In this document: piece after piece, positions 25,639 to 34,801 of the stretch
Numbering within the stretch: position 1 is the first letter of the stretch
Layout of the letters: each line of letters opens with the position of its first letter
NCBI RefSeq assembly: GCF_001555965.1
Contig: NZ_LSHX01000054.1
Span: 1 to 64,000 of the forward strand
Direction: 5' to 3'
Origin: Sphingomonas sp. CCH21-G11
Lineage (GTDB): Bacteria; Pseudomonadota; Alphaproteobacteria; Sphingomonadales; Sphingomonadaceae
Length of the DNA stretch: 64,000 nt
The notes under the pieces: generated by a model
Databases searched by the model: none
What the model was told of the DNA's origin: nothing
What the model saw: the letters and a program-made list of their open reading frames with translations, nothing else
Translations under genes and position numbers: made by a program

Positions 25639-28191
25639 ATGCAGCTTGTCATCGTCGAATCGCCCGCCAAGGCGAAAACCATCGAGAAATATCTGGGCAA
25701 GGACTATCGCGTGCTCGCCTCCTACGGGCACGTCCGCGATTTGCCGCCCAAGGACGGATCGGTGAACCCCGATGAAGATTTCGCGATGGCGTGGGAAACC
25801 TATGCCGACAAGTCGAAGCAGCTGAAGGCGATCACCGACGAGGCGAAGAAGGCCGACCGGCTGATCCTGGCCACCGACCCCGACCGCGAGGGCGAGGCGA
25901 TTTCGTGGCACGTTCAGGAAGTGCTGAAGCACCGCAAGGCGTTGCCGGGCGAGGTCGAGCGCGTCACCTTCAATGCGATCACCAAGGCGGCGGTGCTGCA
26001 GGCGATGGCCCAGCCGCGCCAGCTCGATACCGACCTGATCGATGCCTATCGGGCGCGGCGCGCGCTCGATTATCTGGTCGGTTTCACCTTGTCGCCGGTG
26101 TTGTGGCGCAAGCTGCCCGGCGCCAAGTCGGCGGGGCGCGTGCAGTCGGTCGCGCTGCGCCTGATCGTCGAGCGCGAGCGCGAGATCGAGGGGTTCCGGC
26201 CGCAGGAATATTGGTCGGTCATCGCCGAGTTCGAACAGGACGGCACGCCGTTCCAGGCGCGGCTGGTGCGCTTTGACGGCACCAAGCTCGACCGGCTTTC
26301 GATCGGCGACGAAGGCACCGCCCTGCGCGCCAAGGCCGCGGTCGAAGCAGGGCGTTTTAGCGTTGCGTCGGTCGAAACCAAGCCTGCGACGCGCAACCCG
26401 CCGCCGCCGTTCACCACCTCGACCCTGCAACAGGAAGCCGCGCGCAAGCTCGGCTTTTCCGCCAGCCACACGATGCGCATCGCCCAGGGCCTCTACGAGG
26501 ACGGTGCGATCACTTATATGCGCACCGACGGCGTCCAGATGGACGGCAGCGCCATCGACGCGGCGCGCCGCGCGATCGCCCAGCGCTATGACGGCGGTTA
26601 TGTCCCGGACAAGCCGCGCCAGTACCAGACCAAGGCGAAGAACGCGCAGGAAGCGCACGAAGCGATCCGGCCGACCGATTTCAGCCGCGACCGGATGGGA
26701 TCGGGCGATCATGCGCGGCTGTATGAGCTGATCTGGAAGCGCGCGCTGGCCAGCCAGATGGCATCGGCGCGGCTGGAACGTACCACCGTCGAACTGGAGG
26801 AGGGCACCGGCCGCCACGCGCTGCGCGCGACTGGCCAGGTGGTGCTCTTTCCCGGCTTCATGGCGCTGTACGAGGAAGGCCGGGATGAGGAGGGTGACGA
26901 GGATTCACGCCGCCTGCCGCTGATCCGCGAGGGCGACGCCCCCGCGCGCAAGAACGTGACCGCCGAGCAGCATTTCACCCAGCCGCCGCCGCGCTTTTCC
27001 GAAGCGTCGCTGGTCAAGCGGCTGGAGGAACTGGGCATCGGCCGCCCGTCGACCTATGCCTCGATCATTCAGGTGCTCAAGGACCGCGCCTATGTGCGCG
27101 TCGAGAAGAACCGCTTCTTTGCCGAGGAGTCGGGCCGGCTGCTGACCGCGTTTCTCGAGCGATTCTTCGAGAAATATGTGAGCTACGACTTCACCGCCGG
27201 CCTGGAGGAGGAGCTGGACGACGTGTCCGGTGGCCGGGCGGCGTGGCAGGCGGTGCTCGACGCCTTCTGGCGCGATTTCAAGCCGCGCACCGCCGAGGTG
27301 ATGGAACAGAAGCCCTCCGACATCACCGCGGCGCTCGACCAGTTTCTCGAGCCATATCTGTTCCCACCCAAGGCCGACGGGTCAGACCCGAGGCTGTGCC
27401 CCAATTGCGGTGCGGGTCGGCTGGCGCTGCGCGGCGGCCGGTTCGGCGCCTTCGTTGCCTGCTCGAACTATCCCGAATGCAAGTATACCCGCCGCTTCGC
27501 CCAGGGCGGCGGCGAGGCGGGCGAGGACACCGGGCCCGAGGTGCTGGGTCAGGATCCCGAAACCGGGCTCGACGTCTCGCGACGGTCGGGGCGCTTCGGC
27601 CCCTATCTGCAACTGGGCGACGGCAAGGACGCCAAGCGCGCGTCGATCCCCAAGGATGTGCCCGAACCTGATCTGGAATGGGCGCTCAAGCTGTTGTCGC
27701 TGCCGCGCACCGTCGGCCTGCATCCGGAGAGCGGCGAGCCGATCACCGCGGCAATCGGCCGCTATGGGCCTTATCTGGCGCATAACGGCAAATATGCGCG
27801 GCTGACCTCGACGATAGAGGTGTTCGATACCGGCATGAACGCGGCGGTCGTCAAGCTAGCGGAAGCCGCCGCCGGGGGCGGCCGGCCCCAGCGCGGGGCA
27901 GCGCGCGAACCGCTGCGCAGCTTTGGCGCGCATCCGGTTTCGGGCGCGGAAATCAAGCTGATGGAGGGGCGCTATGGCGCCTATCTGACCGACGGCACGA
28001 CCAATGCGACGCTGCCCAAATCGGCGGACAAGGACGCGCTCACGCCCGAGGAGGCGGTGGCGCTGATCGATGCGAAGGCCGCAGCGGCTCCGGCCAAGGG
28101 CAGGAAGAAGGCGGCGTCCAAGAAGCCGGCGGGGTCCAGCAAGGCCCCGCCGAAGAAAGCGGCTGCGAAGAAAGCGGTGACGAAGAGCTGA
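25639..28191 (+). CDS. topA: DNA topoisomerase I
   Basis: Type IA topoisomerase of 850 residues. Toprim domain at the N-terminus (LVIVESPAKAKTIEKYL, 'TDPDREGEA'), catalytic Tyr293 in 'ITYMRTDG', one C4 zinc finger ('CPNCGAG' ... 'CSNYPEC'), then three C-terminal repeat motifs (GRFGPYL, GRYGPYL, GRYGAYL) and a Lys/Ala-rich tail. Start 25639 is chosen because the family begins MQLVIVESP; the in-frame start at 25591 adds non-conserved sequence. Confidence 0.97.
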   Translation: MQLVIVESPAKAKTIEKYLGKDYRVLASYGHVRDLPPKDGSVNPDEDFAMAWETYADKSKQLKAITDEAKKADRLILATDPDREGEAISWHVQEVLKHRKALPGEVERVTFNAITKAAVLQAMAQPRQLDTDLIDAYRARRALDYLVGFTLSPVLWRKLPGAKSAGRVQSVALRLIVEREREIEGFRPQEYWSVIAEFEQDGTPFQARLVRFDGTKLDRLSIGDEGTALRAKAAVEAGRFSVASVETKPATRNPPPPFTTSTLQQEAARKLGFSASHTMRIAQGLYEDGAITYMRTDGVQMDGSAIDAARRAIAQRYDGGYVPDKPRQYQTKAKNAQEAHEAIRPTDFSRDRMGSGDHARLYELIWKRALASQMASARLERTTVELEEGTGRHALRATGQVVLFPGFMALYEEGRDEEGDEDSRRLPLIREGDAPARKNVTAEQHFTQPPPRFSEASLVKRLEELGIGRPSTYASIIQVLKDRAYVRVEKNRFFAEESGRLLTAFLERFFEKYVSYDFTAGLEEELDDVSGGRAAWQAVLDAFWRDFKPRTAEVMEQKPSDITAALDQFLEPYLFPPKADGSDPRLCPNCGAGRLALRGGRFGAFVACSNYPECKYTRRFAQGGGEAGEDTGPEVLGQDPETGLDVSRRSGRFGPYLQLGDGKDAKRASIPKDVPEPDLEWALKLLSLPRTVGLHPESGEPITAAIGRYGPYLAHNGKYARLTSTIEVFDTGMNAAVVKLAEAAAGGGRPQRGAAREPLRSFGAHPVSGAEIKLMEGRYGAYLTDGTTNATLPKSADKDALTPEEAVALIDAKAAAAPAKGRKKAASKKPAGSSKAPPKKAAAKKAVTKS

Positions 28192-28235
28192 CCGCGCCGG
28201 GCGATGCGTCGCTTGGGCGGGGCCAGCGGATCATG

Positions 28236-28532
28236 TCACGCCGCCTTGAGGGTGGTCATCTGAAGCCAGGCGCGTGCCTGCTTCTGCGCCAGCGCGATTT
28301 CACGTGCGGTCATTTCATCGGCCACTTCGGCGCGGCAGAGCTGAGCCCGCGTGTCCCCGGTCATCGCGGCGAGATTGAACCATTTATGCGCTTCGATCAG
28401 GTCGATGCCGACCCCGCCCGATCCGCTCGAATAAACCATGCCGAGATCGAAATAGGCGTCGGTGTCGCCGCGCGCGGCGTCCTCCAGACGGCTTTCGATC
28501 AGAAACCGCGCACTCTTCAGACTGTTGGCCAT
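28236..28532 (-). CDS. Small Sel1-repeat-like protein
   Basis: Protein of 98 residues with two TPR/Sel1-type helical repeats ('GDTDAYFDLGMVYSSG' and 'DLIEAHKWFNLAAMTGD'). No signal peptide. Sel1 repeats mediate protein contacts; the partner is unknown. It is between convergent topA and upstream panC, 68 bases from panC's end. Confidence 0.75.
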   Translation of the reverse strand: MANSLKSARFLIESRLEDAARGDTDAYFDLGMVYSSGSGGVGIDLIEAHKWFNLAAMTGDTRAQLCRAEVADEMTAREIALAQKQARAWLQMTTLKAA

Positions 28533-28600
28533 GATGCCCCCATCCCCTTCTTTGCCAGGGGAAGGATTGCCGTCACAGTTTCAACAAATGGTTAACGCGA

Positions 28601-29449
28601 TTAACCAGAAGTGATCGGGGCCACCGCGACATTGTCGAGCAGCCGCGTGCCGCCCATTCGCGCGGCGGCGAGCAGGCGCATCGGGCGTGCCGCGTCGAAC
28701 GCGCCCAGCGTCACCGCGTCGACCAGCTCGACATAATCGACCTCGAACCCGGCCTGGGTCAGGGTATCGCGTGCCTGGGCGAGCGCCGCTGCCACTTCGC
28801 CGCCGCGTTCGATCGTGCGGGCGGCGACGCCGAGCGCGCGGGGCAGCGCGACCGCCTGAGCGCGGTGGTCCTCCGCCAGATAGATGTTGCGCGAAGACCG
28901 GGCCAGGCCATCGTCCTCGCGCTGGGTCGGCACGCCGATGATGTCGATGGGCAGGTCGAGATCGGCGACCATGCGGCGGATCACCGCCAGCTGCTGGTAA
29001 TCCTTTTCCCCGAACAGCGCGACGTCGGGGCGCACCTGGTTGAATAGTTTGGCGACAACGGTGGCGACCCCGTCGAAATGGCCCGGGCGCTGATCGGCCT
29101 CCAGCCCCTCGCTCACCCCGGTCATCGTGACGCGGGTAGCAAAGCCCGCCGGATACATCACCTCGACCGACGGCAGCCAGAGCAGATCGGCCTTGGCGTC
29201 GGCCAGCATCCGCGCGTCCGCCTGTTCCCGGCGGGGATAGCGCGACAGGTCCTCGCCCGCCCCGAACTGCATCGGATTGACGAAGATCGACACGACCACC
29301 CGGTCGGCTGCACGCCGCGCCGCCTCGACCAGCGCCAGATGTCCTTCGTGCAGTGCACCCATGGTCGGAACCAGCGCCACACGCTCCCCGGCCGTCCGGA
29401 ACGCGGCGGTCGCGTCGCGCAAAGCGGGCAGGTCACGGATGGTTTGCAC
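28601..29449 (-). CDS. panC: Pantothenate synthetase
   Basis: ATP-dependent condensation of pantoate and beta-alanine (vitamin B5/CoA pathway). 282 residues, normal length. Signature 'PTMGALHEGHLALV' with the HxGH nucleotide motif, 'SIFVNPMQFG', 'LFGEKDYQQL' and 'ARSSRNIYL'. Divergent from mipZ. Confidence 0.96.
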   Translation of the reverse strand: MQTIRDLPALRDATAAFRTAGERVALVPTMGALHEGHLALVEAARRAADRVVVSIFVNPMQFGAGEDLSRYPRREQADARMLADAKADLLWLPSVEVMYPAGFATRVTMTGVSEGLEADQRPGHFDGVATVVAKLFNQVRPDVALFGEKDYQQLAVIRRMVADLDLPIDIIGVPTQREDDGLARSSRNIYLAEDHRAQAVALPRALGVAARTIERGGEVAAALAQARDTLTQAGFEVDYVELVDAVTLGAFDAARPMRLLAAARMGGTRLLDNVAVAPITSG

Positions 29450-29577
29450 GGGCGTCGGGCCTCCGATAAGGACTTTCGAGGGGCGGCCTTCTATGGGCGG
29501 CGTGGCAGCGGATCAACAAAGGATTTCCGGGGTTGGGCGAAGTTTCGAGCGGCGGTTTGGCGACGGGGCTCGGGCGG

Positions 29578-30351
29578 ATGCACGTCATCGTGTTCGCCAA
29601 TGAAAAGGGCGGCACCGGCAAGTCGACCACGGCGGTTCACGTGGCCATTGCGCTCGCTGCCAAGGGGCATCGCGTCGCCGCATTCGACCTGGATCACCGC
29701 CAGCGCACGCTGGGCCGCTATCTCGACAACCGCGCCGCGACGATCAAGCGGACCGGTCGCGCGCTGCCGATGCCCGAACATTTGACCCATGACGGCGAAA
29801 GCCTGGCCTTCTTCACCGAGGCGATCGACACGCTCAGCCGCAACGCCGATTATCTGGTCATCGACACGCCGGGCCGCGACGATCGTTTCGCGCGCATCGC
29901 GGTGACCAACGCCGACACGTTGGTGACGCCGATGAACGACAGCTTTGTCGACCTCGACCTGATCGGCCAGGTCGATCCCGACACGTTCAAGGTGACGCGG
30001 CCGAGCTTCTACTCCGAACAGATCTGGGAATCGCGCAAGCACCGCGCCAAGGCGGACGGATCGACGATCGACTGGGTGGTGCTGCGCAACCGCATGCAGC
30101 ACATCGAGGCGCGCAACATGAAGCGCGTGGCGAGCGCGATCGAGCAGCTCGCCAAGCGCGTCGGCTTTCGCGTCATCTCGGGCCTGTCGGAGCGCGTCAT
30201 CTATCGCGAGCTGTTTCCCCAGGGGCTGACCATGCTCGATTCGCGCGAATTCGGGGAGATGGCGCTCGCGCATGTCGCCGCGCGCCAGGAACTGCGCGAG
30301 ATGATGGCCGGCCTTGCGCTGCCCGAAACGACGCTGCCGATGTTCGCCTGA
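29578..30351 (+). CDS. mipZ: MipZ-like division-site positioning ATPase
   Basis: ParA/MinD-superfamily ATPase of 257 residues. The deviant Walker A is 'KGGTGKSTT', with 'DYLVIDTPGRDD' and 'TPMNDSFVDLDLIGQV' as in Caulobacter MipZ, which binds ParB near the origin and inhibits FtsZ. The ATG at 29578 starts directly on the conserved MHVIVFANEKGG; the in-frame start at 29533 is less likely. It abuts the J-domain gene (stop and start share one base). Confidence 0.93.
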   Translation: MHVIVFANEKGGTGKSTTAVHVAIALAAKGHRVAAFDLDHRQRTLGRYLDNRAATIKRTGRALPMPEHLTHDGESLAFFTEAIDTLSRNADYLVIDTPGRDDRFARIAVTNADTLVTPMNDSFVDLDLIGQVDPDTFKVTRPSFYSEQIWESRKHRAKADGSTIDWVVLRNRMQHIEARNMKRVASAIEQLAKRVGFRVISGLSERVIYRELFPQGLTMLDSREFGEMALAHVAARQELREMMAGLALPETTLPMFA

Positions 30352-30611
30352 TGGCCAAGCTGGTGCTGGTGGCGGCGGTGGCCGCCGCGATCTGGTGGTT
30401 TTTCCTGCGCAAGCCGCCGCGGCCGGCCCTGCCCGAGGAAGCCGAGGCGCGCGAAATCCTGGGCGTCGGGCGCAATGCCGACGCGGACGAGATCCGCGCC
30501 GCACACCGCCGGCTGGTCCAGGCGGTCCATCCCGACCGCGGCGGATCGGAAGCGTTGACCCGACGGATCAATGCGGCACGTGACGTGTTGTTGAGACGCC
30601 TGCGCCATTGA
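30351..30611 (+). CDS. Membrane-anchored short J-domain protein
   Basis: Protein of 86 residues with one N-terminal membrane segment ([12 protein letters not shown]) and a compact J-domain including the HPD motif in 'AVHPDRGGS'. The layout resembles mitochondrial TIM14 and its alphaproteobacterial relatives; it should stimulate DnaK at the membrane. The ATG overlaps the mipZ stop by one base. Confidence 0.9.
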   Translation: MAKLVLVAAVAAAIWWFFLRKPPRPALPEEAEAREILGVGRNADADEIRAAHRRLVQAVHPDRGGSEALTRRINAARDVLLRRLRH

Positions 30612-30661
30612 GTTTTGTCGCCGGCTCGCCGAAGAGGCGCGCGTCACTCAGGGAGGCCCGC

Positions 30662-32044
30662 ATGACCCATCGTTTCGACCCCACTTCGCTCCGAGAATAC
30701 GACATTCGCGGCGTCGTCGGAAAAACCCTGGGAGAGGATGACGCGCGCGCGATCGGGCGCGGATTCGCCACGCTGTTGCGCCGCGCGGGTGGCACGCGGG
30801 TGGCGGTTGGACGGGACGGGCGCGCATCGTCGCCGGTGCTCGAGGCCGCACTGATCGACGGGCTGACGTCGAGCGGGGTCGACGTCGTCCGCGTGGGGCT
30901 CGGCCCGACGCCGATGCTCTATTACGCCGAAGCCACGCTAGAAGTGGATGGCGGCATCCAGATAACCGGCAGCCATAATCCCGCCGATTACAATGGCTTC
31001 AAGATGGTGTTTCAGCACCGCCCGTTTTTCGGCGCGGACATCCAGACGCTGGGCCGCATGGCCGCCGACGGCGACTGGGAGGACGGCAGCGGCACCGTCA
31101 CCGACGTCGACATCATGGACGATTATGTCGGCCGGCTGATGGCCGGCTATGCCGGGGGCAGCTACCGGATCGGCTGGGACGCGGGCAACGGCGTGTCCGG
31201 CCCGGTGATCGAGCGGCTGGTCAAGCTGCTGCCCGGCGAGCACCACCTGCTCTACACCGATGTCGACGGCAATTTCCCCAACCATCATCCCGATCCCACC
31301 GAGGAAAAGAATCTGGCCGATCTGAAGCGGCTGGTCGCGGAAAAGCAGCTCGATTTCGGACTGGCGTTCGACGGCGACGGCGACCGGATCGGCGCGATCG
31401 ACGGCGAAGGCCGGGTGATCTGGGGCGATCAGCTTCTGTCCATTCTGGCCGAGCCGGTGCTGCGCGAGGTGCCCGGCGCGACGATCATCGCCGATGTGAA
31501 GGCTAGCCAGGCACTGTACGACCGCATCGCCGAGCTGGGGGGCAACCCGGTGATGTGGAAGACCGGCCACAGCCTGATCAAGACCAAGATGAAGGAAACC
31601 GGCGCGCCGCTGGCGGGCGAGATGAGCGGCCACATCTTTTTCGCGCACGACTATTACGGCTTCGACGATGCGCAATATGCCGCCGTGCGCCTGATCCGCG
31701 CCGTCCACATGATCGGCAAGTCGATGACCCAGCTGCGCAGCGAGATGCCCGCGATGGTCAACACGCCCGAGATGCGTTTCCAGGTCGACGAGAGCCGCAA
31801 GTTCGCGATCGTCGACGAAGTGCTCGCGCGGCTGAAGGACGAAGGCGCGCAGGTCAACGACACCGACGGCGCCCGGGTCAACACCCCCGACGGCTGGTGG
31901 CTTTTGCGCGCGTCCAACACCCAGGATGTGCTGGTCGCGCGCGCGGAATCGCTCGATCAGGCCGGGCTGGACCGGCTGGTGGCGATGATCGACGCGCAAC
32001 TGGCCGCAAGCGGGGTCGAGCGGGGGCCGCAAGCGGGGCACTGA
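30662..32044 (+). CDS. pgmG: Phosphoglucomutase/phosphomannomutase
   Basis: Alpha-D-phosphohexomutase of 460 residues. Active-site '[12 protein letters not shown]' with the phosphoserine, metal loop 'FDGDGDRIG', sugar-binding 'GEMSGH' and phosphate-binding 'RASNTQ'. It interconverts hexose 1- and 6-phosphates; in sphingomonads the homologue PgmG feeds both sphingan exopolysaccharide and lipid sugar synthesis. The ATG at 30662 has an AGGGAGG site; an upstream in-frame start at 30608 would overlap the J-domain gene. Confidence 0.93.
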   Translation: MTHRFDPTSLREYDIRGVVGKTLGEDDARAIGRGFATLLRRAGGTRVAVGRDGRASSPVLEAALIDGLTSSGVDVVRVGLGPTPMLYYAEATLEVDGGIQITGSHNPADYNGFKMVFQHRPFFGADIQTLGRMAADGDWEDGSGTVTDVDIMDDYVGRLMAGYAGGSYRIGWDAGNGVSGPVIERLVKLLPGEHHLLYTDVDGNFPNHHPDPTEEKNLADLKRLVAEKQLDFGLAFDGDGDRIGAIDGEGRVIWGDQLLSILAEPVLREVPGATIIADVKASQALYDRIAELGGNPVMWKTGHSLIKTKMKETGAPLAGEMSGHIFFAHDYYGFDDAQYAAVRLIRAVHMIGKSMTQLRSEMPAMVNTPEMRFQVDESRKFAIVDEVLARLKDEGAQVNDTDGARVNTPDGWWLLRASNTQDVLVARAESLDQAGLDRLVAMIDAQLAASGVERGPQAGH

Positions 32045-32101
32045 AAACGATCCCGCGTCGGAGGGGTAGCGCCTCCGGCCGATCGCGCCCACATAGCGGC
32101 G

Positions 32102-32857
32102 ATGCCCGCGCCCCAGATCGTCCGTGTCATCGACCTTGAAACCACCGGGGCGGCACCGCCGACCCACGCGGTGTGCGAAATCGGCTGGCAGGACGTGGCG
32201 CTCGGTTCGGACGGACGCTGGGCACTGACGGGCGAGGGCGGATCGACGCTGGTCAATCCCGGCCGGCCGATCCCGCCGGTGACGATGGCGGTGCATCACA
32301 TCCTGGACGAACATGTCGCGGACGCGCCGTGGTGGCACGACGTCGCACGCCCGATCCTCGACCCGTGGCCCCGCCGCGTGGCGCTGGCGGCGCATCGCGC
32401 GTCGTTCGAGGCGCAATTCTGCACGCCTGCGCTCACCCACGGCGCGGACTGGATCTGCACCTGGAAATGCGCGCTCAGGCTGTGGCCCGAATCGCCGGGC
32501 TTCTCAAACCAGATGCTGCGCTATTGGCGGCGCCCGGAGGGGATGGAGCACGAACGCGGCCTGCCCGCACACCGCGCCTTTCCCGATGCCTATGTCACCG
32601 CTTTCCATCTGCGCGACATGCTCAACCTGGCCAGCGTCGAGCAGCTGATCGCCTGGTCGAAGGTGCCGGGGCTGCTGCCGCGCGTGCGCTACGGCCCCTA
32701 TCGCGGGCGCGAATGGAGCGAGATCGACGACGACGCCCTCGCCGCGTTTCTGACGGATCGTGACGAGGACATCCGCTTCACCGCCGAGCATGAATATGCG
32801 CGTCGCCAGGGTGGTGGCGCGATCGGCCGCGAGTCGCGCCAGCAGCAGCTCCTGTAG
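32102..32857 (+). CDS. DEDD-type 3'-5' exonuclease
   Basis: Exonuclease of 251 residues in the DnaQ/RNase T/ExoX superfamily. Exo I motif 'VIDLETTG', later 'LAAHRASFEAQF' (Exo II) and 'HRAFPDAYVTAFHL' with the final His/Asp (Exo III). The C-terminal 80 residues contain 'RYGPYRGREWSEI', similar in look to the small domain after the nuclease in ExoX. Substrate not determined. It follows pgmG by 57 bases. Confidence 0.82.
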   Translation: MPAPQIVRVIDLETTGAAPPTHAVCEIGWQDVALGSDGRWALTGEGGSTLVNPGRPIPPVTMAVHHILDEHVADAPWWHDVARPILDPWPRRVALAAHRASFEAQFCTPALTHGADWICTWKCALRLWPESPGFSNQMLRYWRRPEGMEHERGLPAHRAFPDAYVTAFHLRDMLNLASVEQLIAWSKVPGLLPRVRYGPYRGREWSEIDDDALAAFLTDRDEDIRFTAEHEYARRQGGGAIGRESRQQQLL

Positions 32858-32880
32858 GTTACGCCAAGGCCACCACTGGC

Positions 32881-32911
32881 AAAAAAGCGGGCGCCGACAC
32901 CGTCGACGCCC
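32881..32911 (-). terminator. Terminator of the TraB/GumN gene (minus strand)
   Basis: Read on the minus strand: a 10-base stem with one mismatch, GGGCGTCGAC / GTCGGCGCCC, loop GGT, then GC and six T. It lies 28 bases after the end of the TraB/GumN gene and before the converging exonuclease stop. Confidence 0.75.
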
Positions 32912-32938
32912 AGGTTGCCAGTTGCACGCTGGAAGAGG

Positions 32939-33868
32939 TCAGTATTTGATGCGCTCGGCCTTCACCTTGTAGGGGCTGAGCTTCACCTGGACGCTGTCGG
33001 GGCCGGCCAGGTGCCCCGCGCCGACCGCGATGAACACGGTGCCGGGCTTTTCAAGGCGCGTGTTGATCCAGCTTGCCCAGCGTTCGTTGCGGTCGTTCAG
33101 AATGGCCTTCGACACTTCCGGCGATTCGCGCAGCGCGTCGTTGATGATGGTGCCCAATGCTTCCGCATCCCCCGCCGCCCAGGTATTGACCAGGTTTTCG
33201 GTAAACGTAGCGATTTCGGGCAGCTGCTCGACGGTCGCGTTCAGCAATTCGATCTGCGCCGCTTCCGGCAGCGAGTCGAAGAAGCCGAGCTGTTCGTCGA
33301 GCGTTTCGAGACCAACGACGGGCTTGTTCGCTTGCTTGGCAGCCGCCGAGATGACCATTTCGGCCCCGGCGTTGGGCTGATAGCCGCTCTTCATCGTCGA
33401 GACCATCGACAAGGTGGTCGCCGCGAACCATGGGTCGACGCGATCCAGCCCGGCGGCCGGGATTCCCAATGACGCCAGCGCCTTGACGAACGCTTCCCGC
33501 TTGTCAGCAGGGATTTTCTCGGTCAGCGACGGGCCCGTCGGGTTCACCGCCCGGGCTGCCACAGCCTGCTGCGCTTCCTGTTCGGTCGGCATGACGAGTT
33601 CGAGCACGACCTCGTCGCTCTTGTCGAATGAGGTCTTCACCGCCTCGTCGAACCAGCTCAGCCCCGGCTTCAGCACATGGACGGTGCCGAACAGGTAGAT
33701 GGTGGTGTCCTCGTCCTTGACCACCCACAGCGCCGGGTCGGCATCGACCGTGGCCGGGGCGGCCGGGGCGGTCGCCGCCGACTGCGCCTGGGGCGCGGGC
33801 TGGGCGGCGGAGGGCGGGAAGTAGGCGAGCGTCATCGCCGCGCCGACATAGAGGATTGTCCGCAACAT
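32939..33868 (-). CDS. TraB/GumN-family protein
   Basis: Exported protein of 309 residues of the TraB/GumN (PrgY-like) family. It has an N-terminal signal segment (ending near 'SAAQ'), the GxxH motif 'LFGTVHVL', a helical core, and 'IAVGAGHLAG' near the C-terminus (second conserved His). These motifs have been proposed as a metalloprotease-like active site. The RBS is GGAG before ATG 33868. It follows the regulator and membrane protein genes on the same strand by 38 bases. Confidence 0.85.
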   Translation of the reverse strand: MLRTILYVGAAMTLAYFPPSAAQPAPQAQSAATAPAAPATVDADPALWVVKDEDTTIYLFGTVHVLKPGLSWFDEAVKTSFDKSDEVVLELVMPTEQEAQQAVAARAVNPTGPSLTEKIPADKREAFVKALASLGIPAAGLDRVDPWFAATTLSMVSTMKSGYQPNAGAEMVISAAAKQANKPVVGLETLDEQLGFFDSLPEAAQIELLNATVEQLPEIATFTENLVNTWAAGDAEALGTIINDALRESPEVSKAILNDRNERWASWINTRLEKPGTVFIAVGAGHLAGPDSVQVKLSPYKVKAERIKY

Positions 33869-33906
33869 TTTGTTTCTCCGGTCAAAAGAGGTTGGTTTGG
33901 GTCAGT

Positions 33907-34341
33907 TCAGGGTCGAAACTTCTTCCAGCCATAGGCTGCCATCAACACGAAGTAGAGCACTACGAAGATAATTTCATGGCTCGGCTCGGGGACGAGCCCG
34001 CCTTTCCAGAGCAGGAACCAGATCGGGTAGCCGACCAGGTAGACGTTGAACGCCATCATCATCGCCCAGCTGTTGTCGCGGCGTTCGAATTCGTCGACGG
34101 CCTTGAAATACCGCCACGTCCCGACCGTGCAGGTCAAAAGGAAGACCAGCGACGCGATGATCGCCCATGCTGCCGGAATGCCTTCAAGGAATTCACCGTC
34201 CTCGCGTTCGAAATGGGCGCTCAGAAAACCGATGACGAAGCCGCTGGCCGCAAGCGTGCCGATGATGACGAAGATTCGCCGACGCCGCGCCTTCAACGCC
34301 GCCTCACCCGCGCCCTTCGGCAGATCGGCGGGATTAGCCAT
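33907..34341 (-). CDS. Four-helix membrane protein, function unknown
   Basis: Inner-membrane protein of about 144 residues with four hydrophobic segments (IFVIIGTLAASGFVIGFL; WAIIASLVFLLTCTVG; MMMAFNVYLVGYPIWFLLW; IIFVVLYFVLMAAYG). The start at 34341 is chosen because GGAAGG lies 8 bases before it; upstream ATGs at 34347 and 34362 are alternatives. It overlaps the XRE gene's stop by 8 bases, so the two are one unit. Small XRE regulator plus multi-helix membrane protein pairs recur in bacteria, with unknown function. Confidence 0.75.
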   Translation of the reverse strand: MANPADLPKGAGEAALKARRRRIFVIIGTLAASGFVIGFLSAHFEREDGEFLEGIPAAWAIIASLVFLLTCTVGTWRYFKAVDEFERRDNSWAMMMAFNVYLVGYPIWFLLWKGGLVPEPSHEIIFVVLYFVLMAAYGWKKFRP

Positions 34342-34549
34342 GATCATTTCCTTCCCCGTCATCGAAAATCTCCTCGATCCTGAGATCGAACAATCGGCCG
34401 ATCTTGAACGCCAGCGGCAGCGAGGGATCGTATTTGCCCGTTTCGATCGCGTTCACCGCCTGGCGCGACACGCCCAGGCGGCCGCCAAGCTCCGCCTGGC
34501 TCCAGTCCCGCTCGGCACGCAATACCTTGAGACGGTTTTTCATGAACAC
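34334..34549 (-). CDS. XRE-family transcriptional regulator
   Basis: Helix-turn-helix protein of 71 residues, little more than the Cro/CI-type DNA-binding domain ('RAERDWSQAELGGRLGVSRQ', 'VNAIETGKYDPSLPLAFKI'), with the 'LRIEEIF' end common to this small family. No signal or sensor domain. Directly upstream lies an array of TGAC...GTCA palindromes, so autoregulation is likely. Confidence 0.88.
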   Translation of the reverse strand: MFMKNRLKVLRAERDWSQAELGGRLGVSRQAVNAIETGKYDPSLPLAFKIGRLFDLRIEEIFDDGEGNDHG

Positions 34550-34581
34550 TCCGGCGATCCTTCCCGACTGTCACTATCGCA

Positions 34582-34676
34582 TGACGTTATGTCATGCAAC
34601 GCTGACTAAATGACACCGTCATCTGACTATGTCAAGTCTCCATGACCAAAGGTCGCCCGACCATGACATCATGTCA
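34582..34676. promoter_or_regulatory. Array of TGAC-N3/5-GTCA palindromes upstream of the XRE gene
   Basis: Four perfect inverted repeats: TGACGTTATGTCA (34582-34594), TGACACCGTCA (34611-34621), TGACTATGTCA (34624-34634), TGACATCATGTCA (34664-34676). A fifth, imperfect one, TGACCAAAGGTCG, is at 34643-34655. Centres are 13-28 bases apart. They fill the promoter region between the XRE gene (minus) and the alpha/beta hydrolase gene (plus), so they may control both. The first is extended by one base pair each side (CATGAC...GTCATG). Confidence 0.7.
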
Positions 34677-34801
34677 GGGCCGCGTGACGCTAATTGTATC
34701 GGATTGCTCCGGTTTTCCGCGCATTTGGTCACTGCGCGGCGGGTCATGCTAGAGAGCGTTCGGTCAGCGATTTTCGCGCAATGATCGGGGAGAAGAGCAA
34801 G

